This document shows positions 7,543-9,681 of a stretch of DNA of 9,681 nucleotides, piece after piece. The stretch covers positions 1 through 9,681 of the forward strand of contig JAJXXS010000031.1 in assembly GCA_021780975.1 (NCBI GenBank), in the 5' to 3' direction. Within the stretch, counting starts at the first letter, position 1. Every line of letters begins with the position of its first letter. The stretch comes from Pseudomonadota bacterium. Lineage in GTDB: Bacteria > Pseudomonadota > Gammaproteobacteria > Burkholderiales > Thiobacillaceae. A program made the translations under genes and the position numbers. Below the pieces are notes generated by a model, which did no database searches, was not told the origin of the DNA, and was given only the letters and a program-made list of their open reading frames with translations.

Positions 7543-7558
7543 TTGGCGCCAAATTTGG
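7543..7558. promoter_or_regulatory. Overlapping palindromes at the acpP promoter (candidate operator)
   Basis: Two perfect 10-base palindromes share four bases: TTGGCGCCAA (7543-7552) and CCAAATTTGG (7549-7558). The second runs into the TGG of the extended -10 that drives acpP, so a protein bound here would contact or block RNA polymerase. I do not recognise the motif as the site of a known fatty acid regulator. Short palindromes arise by chance, so this remains a candidate. Confidence 0.4.
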
Positions 7559-7564
7559 TAAAAT
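7556..7564 (+). promoter_or_regulatory. Candidate extended -10 promoter for acpP
   Basis: TGGTAAAAT fits the extended -10 form TGnTANAAT; no good -35 lies 16-18 bases upstream, which extended -10 promoters can tolerate. The start would be near 7571, leaving a leader of about 63 bases before acpP. It lies just after the fabG stop in a 92-base gap, longer than most gaps in the cluster. A separate promoter is expected, since ACP is needed in large excess over the enzymes. Confidence 0.5.
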
Positions 7565-7633
7565 CCCGCGTCTTCATCGCCCGGGCCAGGTCCGCGCGTG
7601 GGGCATTACGCACAAACCCATAGAGGAAACACA

Positions 7634-7867
7634 ATGGATATCGAACAACGTGTCAAGAAAATCGTCGCCGAGCAGTTGGGCGTAAACGAGGCGGACATCA
7701 AGAACGAATCGTCTTTCGTCAACGATCTGGGCGCCGATTCCCTCGATACGGTGGAACTGGTCATGGCTCTCGAAGAGGAGTTCGAGTGCGAGATTCCCGA
7801 CGAGGAAGCGGAAAAAATCACCACCGTGCAGCAGGCCGTTGACTACGTCAGCGCCCACGTCAAGTAA
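7634..7867 (+). CDS. acpP: Acyl carrier protein (AcpP)
   Basis: Small acidic carrier that holds the growing acyl chain on a 4'-phosphopantetheine arm for all enzymes of the cluster. The 77-residue protein begins [17 protein letters not shown] and has S36 in [10 protein letters not shown], the phosphopantetheine attachment site, followed by the acidic helix II used for partner docking. The C-terminal half ([19 protein letters not shown]) is close to betaproteobacterial ACPs as I remember them. The frame is open upstream to an ATG at 7598, but GAGGA (7623-7627) six bases before ATG 7634 and the family N-terminus fix the start. fabF follows after 14 bases, so the two are probably cotranscribed. 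Confidence 0.98.
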   Translation: MDIEQRVKKIVAEQLGVNEADIKNESSFVNDLGADSLDTVELVMALEEEFECEIPDEEAEKITTVQQAVDYVSAHVK

Positions 7868-7871
7868 TTCC

Positions 7872-7875
7872 AGGG
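7872..7875 (+). promoter_or_regulatory. Ribosome binding site fixing the fabF TTG start
   Basis: AGGG lies six bases before TTG 7882. The in-frame TTG at 7876 directly abuts AGGG, leaving no spacing, so the second TTG is preferred. It also gives the family's usual N-terminus, with AKRRVVITGLG right after the initiator. Confidence 0.6.
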
Positions 7876-7881
7876 TTGCAA

Positions 7882-9120
7882 TTGGCTAAGCGACGCGTCG
7901 TCATCACCGGCCTGGGGATCATCTCCCCAGTGGGCAACAGCATAGGCGAGGCGTGGGACAGCCTGTTGTCCGCGCGCTCGGGCATAGGCACGATCAGCCG
8001 TTTTGACCCGGCGCTGTTCGCCTCGCGGGTGGCCGGCGAAGTCAAGGGCTTCGACGTCAGCGCCTACCTCAATCCCAAGGAGGCGCGCCGCATGGATATC
8101 TTCATCCAGTACGGCATGGCGGCCGCCATGCAGGCCATACGCGATTCCGGCCTGACGGTGACGGATGCCAATGCGGAGCGCATAGGCGTCAATATCGGCT
8201 CCGGCATCGGCGGCATCCTGGGCATCGAGGAGACCCACAAGCTCTACCTCGAATCGGGGCCGCGCAAGATTTCGCCCTTTTTTATCCCCGGCGCCATCAT
8301 CAACATGATTTCGGGGCACGTCTCCATCATGTACGGCCTCAAAGGCCCCAACCTTGCCGTCGTAACGGCCTGCACCACGGGCACCCATGCCGTGGGCGAA
8401 TCGGCCCGCTTGATCGAACACGGCGATGCCGACGTGATGATTGCCGGCGGCGCTGAAAACGCCATCACCCCTCTCGGCGTGGGCGGCTTCGCGGCGGCGC
8501 GGGCGCTGTCCACCCGCAACGACGACCCCGCGGGCGCCAGCCGCCCATGGGACAAGGACCGCGATGGTTTCGTCATCGCCGACGGCGCCGGCATCCTCGT
8601 GCTGGAGGAGTATGAGCACGCGCGCGCGCGCGGAGCGCACATCTATTGCGAACTGGCCGGCTACGGTCTCAGCAGTGACGCCCACCACATGACCGCTCCC
8701 TGCGAAGATGGCGATGGCGCACGCCGCTGCATGCTCAACGCCCTGCGCAATGCCGGCATCAACCCCGACGAGGTCGATTACATCAATGCCCATGGCACGT
8801 CCACGCCGCTGGGCGACGTGGCGGAGACCGTCGCAGTCAAGCGCACGCTGGGAGCGCATGCCGGCAAGGTGGCGATGAGTTCGACCAAATCCATGACGGG
8901 CCACATGCTCGGCGCGGCGGGCGGCGCGGAAGCGGTGTTTACGGCGCTGGCCATCAAGCATCAGGTCGCGCCTCCGACCATCAATCTGGCGCAAGCCGGC
9001 GAGGGCTGCGATCTCGACTACGTGCCCAACACCGCGCGCAGCATGAAGATCGACGTCGCCCTGTCCAATTCCTTCGGCTTTGGCGGCACCAACGGCACCC
9101 TGGTGTTCCGTCGCATCTGA
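7882..9120 (+). CDS. fabF: Beta-ketoacyl-ACP synthase II (FabF)
   Basis: Elongating condensing enzyme: joins malonyl-ACP to acyl-ACP with loss of CO2, and in many bacteria tunes membrane fluidity through the C16:1 to C18:1 step. With TTG 7882 as start the protein is 412 residues, against 413 in E. coli. The thiolase-fold active site is complete: C164 in TACTTGTHA, H304 in NAHGTSTPLGD, K336 in SSTKSMTGHMLGAAGG, H341, and the gating F400 in NSFGFGGTN. The sequence between C164 and H304 fits KAS II well. FabB is the alternative, but the acpP-fabF-pabC order and length favour FabF. The rare start codon beside a strongly translated acpP could be a way to set the ACP-to-synthase ratio. Confidence 0.97.
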   Translation: MAKRRVVITGLGIISPVGNSIGEAWDSLLSARSGIGTISRFDPALFASRVAGEVKGFDVSAYLNPKEARRMDIFIQYGMAAAMQAIRDSGLTVTDANAERIGVNIGSGIGGILGIEETHKLYLESGPRKISPFFIPGAIINMISGHVSIMYGLKGPNLAVVTACTTGTHAVGESARLIEHGDADVMIAGGAENAITPLGVGGFAAARALSTRNDDPAGASRPWDKDRDGFVIADGAGILVLEEYEHARARGAHIYCELAGYGLSSDAHHMTAPCEDGDGARRCMLNALRNAGINPDEVDYINAHGTSTPLGDVAETVAVKRTLGAHAGKVAMSSTKSMTGHMLGAAGGAEAVFTALAIKHQVAPPTINLAQAGEGCDLDYVPNTARSMKIDVALSNSFGFGGTNGTLVFRRI

Positions 9121-9161
9121 CGCGCCCGGCTGCGGCCGGCCTGCCCCGTGAAGCCCGCGCA

Positions 9162-9681
9162 ATGATATGGATAGACGGCCACCCCGACGCCCGGCTGCCG
9201 GCGACTGATCGCGGCCTCGCCTATGGCGACGGCGTGTTCCGCACCCTGCGGTGCGCGGCCGGGGAGATACTCTGGTGGCAGGATCAATATGCAAAGTTGC
9301 GTGCAGATGCCATGCGTCTGGCGCTTCCATGCCCGCCGGAAGAGGCGGTGCGTGGACAGCTGGAGACGGCCATCGCCGCCGATCCGGGAGCGAATTTCGC
9401 CAAGCTGGTCCTCACCCGCGGCGACGGCACGCGCGGCTACGGCCCGCCACCCGATCCCCGGGGGAGATTGATCATCATGACCGGCACGACGGAGAGCGCG
9501 TTGCTGGCGCAGCCTTTGACCGCGCGCTGGTGCCAGCTGCGCCTGGCGGTGCAGCCGCGCCTGGCCGGCATCAAGCACCTCAACCGCCTGGAGAATGTGC
9601 TCGCACGCGCGGAGTGGAGCGATCCCGCCATTGCCGAGGGTCTGCTCATGGACACGGCCGGCCATGTCATCGGCGGCACCA
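9162..9681 (+). CDS. pabC: Aminodeoxychorismate lyase (PabC), 3' end off the window
   Basis: PLP-dependent fold-type IV enzyme that splits 4-amino-4-deoxychorismate into p-aminobenzoate and pyruvate in folate synthesis. The visible 173 residues begin MIWIDGH and show DRGLAYGDGVFRTLR (16-30), LTRGDGTRGYGPP (84-96) and GIKHLNRLENVLAR, in which K138 is the expected PLP lysine. The family is about 270 residues, so roughly the last 100 are missing, cut just after VIGGT, where the NLF motif normally follows. It starts 41 bases after fabF with no strong ribosome site. pabC behind fabF is the standard gamma/betaproteobacterial order. A branched-chain or D-amino acid aminotransferase is the alternative within this fold but fits the context less well. 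Confidence 0.94.
   Translation, partial: MIWIDGHPDARLPATDRGLAYGDGVFRTLRCAAGEILWWQDQYAKLRADAMRLALPCPPEEAVRGQLETAIAADPGANFAKLVLTRGDGTRGYGPPPDPRGRLIIMTGTTESALLAQPLTARWCQLRLAVQPRLAGIKHLNRLENVLARAEWSDPAIAEGLLMDTAGHVIGGT

Noticed and set aside
7543..7552. TTGGCGCCAA as an E2F- or NF1-like site.
   Set aside because: Those are eukaryotic factors; the resemblance has no meaning in a bacterial operon.
8616..8632. Alternating CG run within fabF (possible Z-DNA or repeat).
   Set aside because: It encodes the ordinary HARARG segment using GC-rich codons and is too short to call a repeat.
9121..9161. GC-rich self-complementary bases (GGCCGGCC) between fabF and pabC as a terminator.
   Set aside because: There is no extended stem and no T-run, and pabC follows directly in the conserved order.
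7843..9330. Minus-strand open frame of 495 codons opposite fabF and the start of pabC.
   Set aside because: It mirrors the conserved fabF frame and has no motif of its own.

Overview
This is a GC-rich bacterial window carrying core metabolic genes, most likely from a betaproteobacterium. The acyl carrier protein and ribosomal protein L32 closely resemble betaproteobacterial versions as I remember them (for example the ACP ending [16 protein letters not shown]), and the yceD-rpmF-plsX-fabH-fabD-fabG-acpP-fabF-pabC order is the classic gamma/betaproteobacterial fatty acid synthesis cluster. I cannot name the genus. No mobile element, CRISPR array, tRNA or rRNA is visible, and there is no gene-free stretch over 300 bases.

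Left third, minus strand (1-2903): a two-gene unit encoding a two-subunit pyruvate carboxylase. pycA (biotin carboxylase subunit) is read first. pycB (carboxyltransferase plus, outside the window, the biotinyl domain) follows after a one-base gap and runs off the left edge. The enzyme makes oxaloacetate from pyruvate, bicarbonate and ATP. pycB uses a TTG start and is not obvious in a search that requires both ends of an ORF.

Divergent control region (2904-2969): about 66 bp separate pycA from yceD. A near-consensus sigma70 promoter (TTGACA, 18 bp, TATCAT) points at yceD, and a weaker promoter on the other strand shares the same AT-rich core. The yceD promoter sits so close to its ATG that the message should be nearly leaderless.

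Right two-thirds, plus strand (2970-9681): yceD (DUF177, linked to 23S rRNA), rpmF (L32), plsX (acyl phosphate synthesis for phospholipids), fabH, fabD, fabG, acpP and fabF (initiation, malonyl loading, ketoreduction, carrier and elongation of type II fatty acid synthesis), then pabC (p-aminobenzoate/folate branch), which is cut by the right edge. All catalytic residues I could check are present. acpP appears to have its own extended -10 promoter overlapped by two palindromes. A nested inverted repeat lies between rpmF and plsX.

I found no convincing undescribed system. The points worth a second look are regulatory (overlapping divergent promoters, a leaderless start, the rpmF-plsX hairpin, the acpP palindromes) plus a YceD protein that lacks the usual C-terminal tail.
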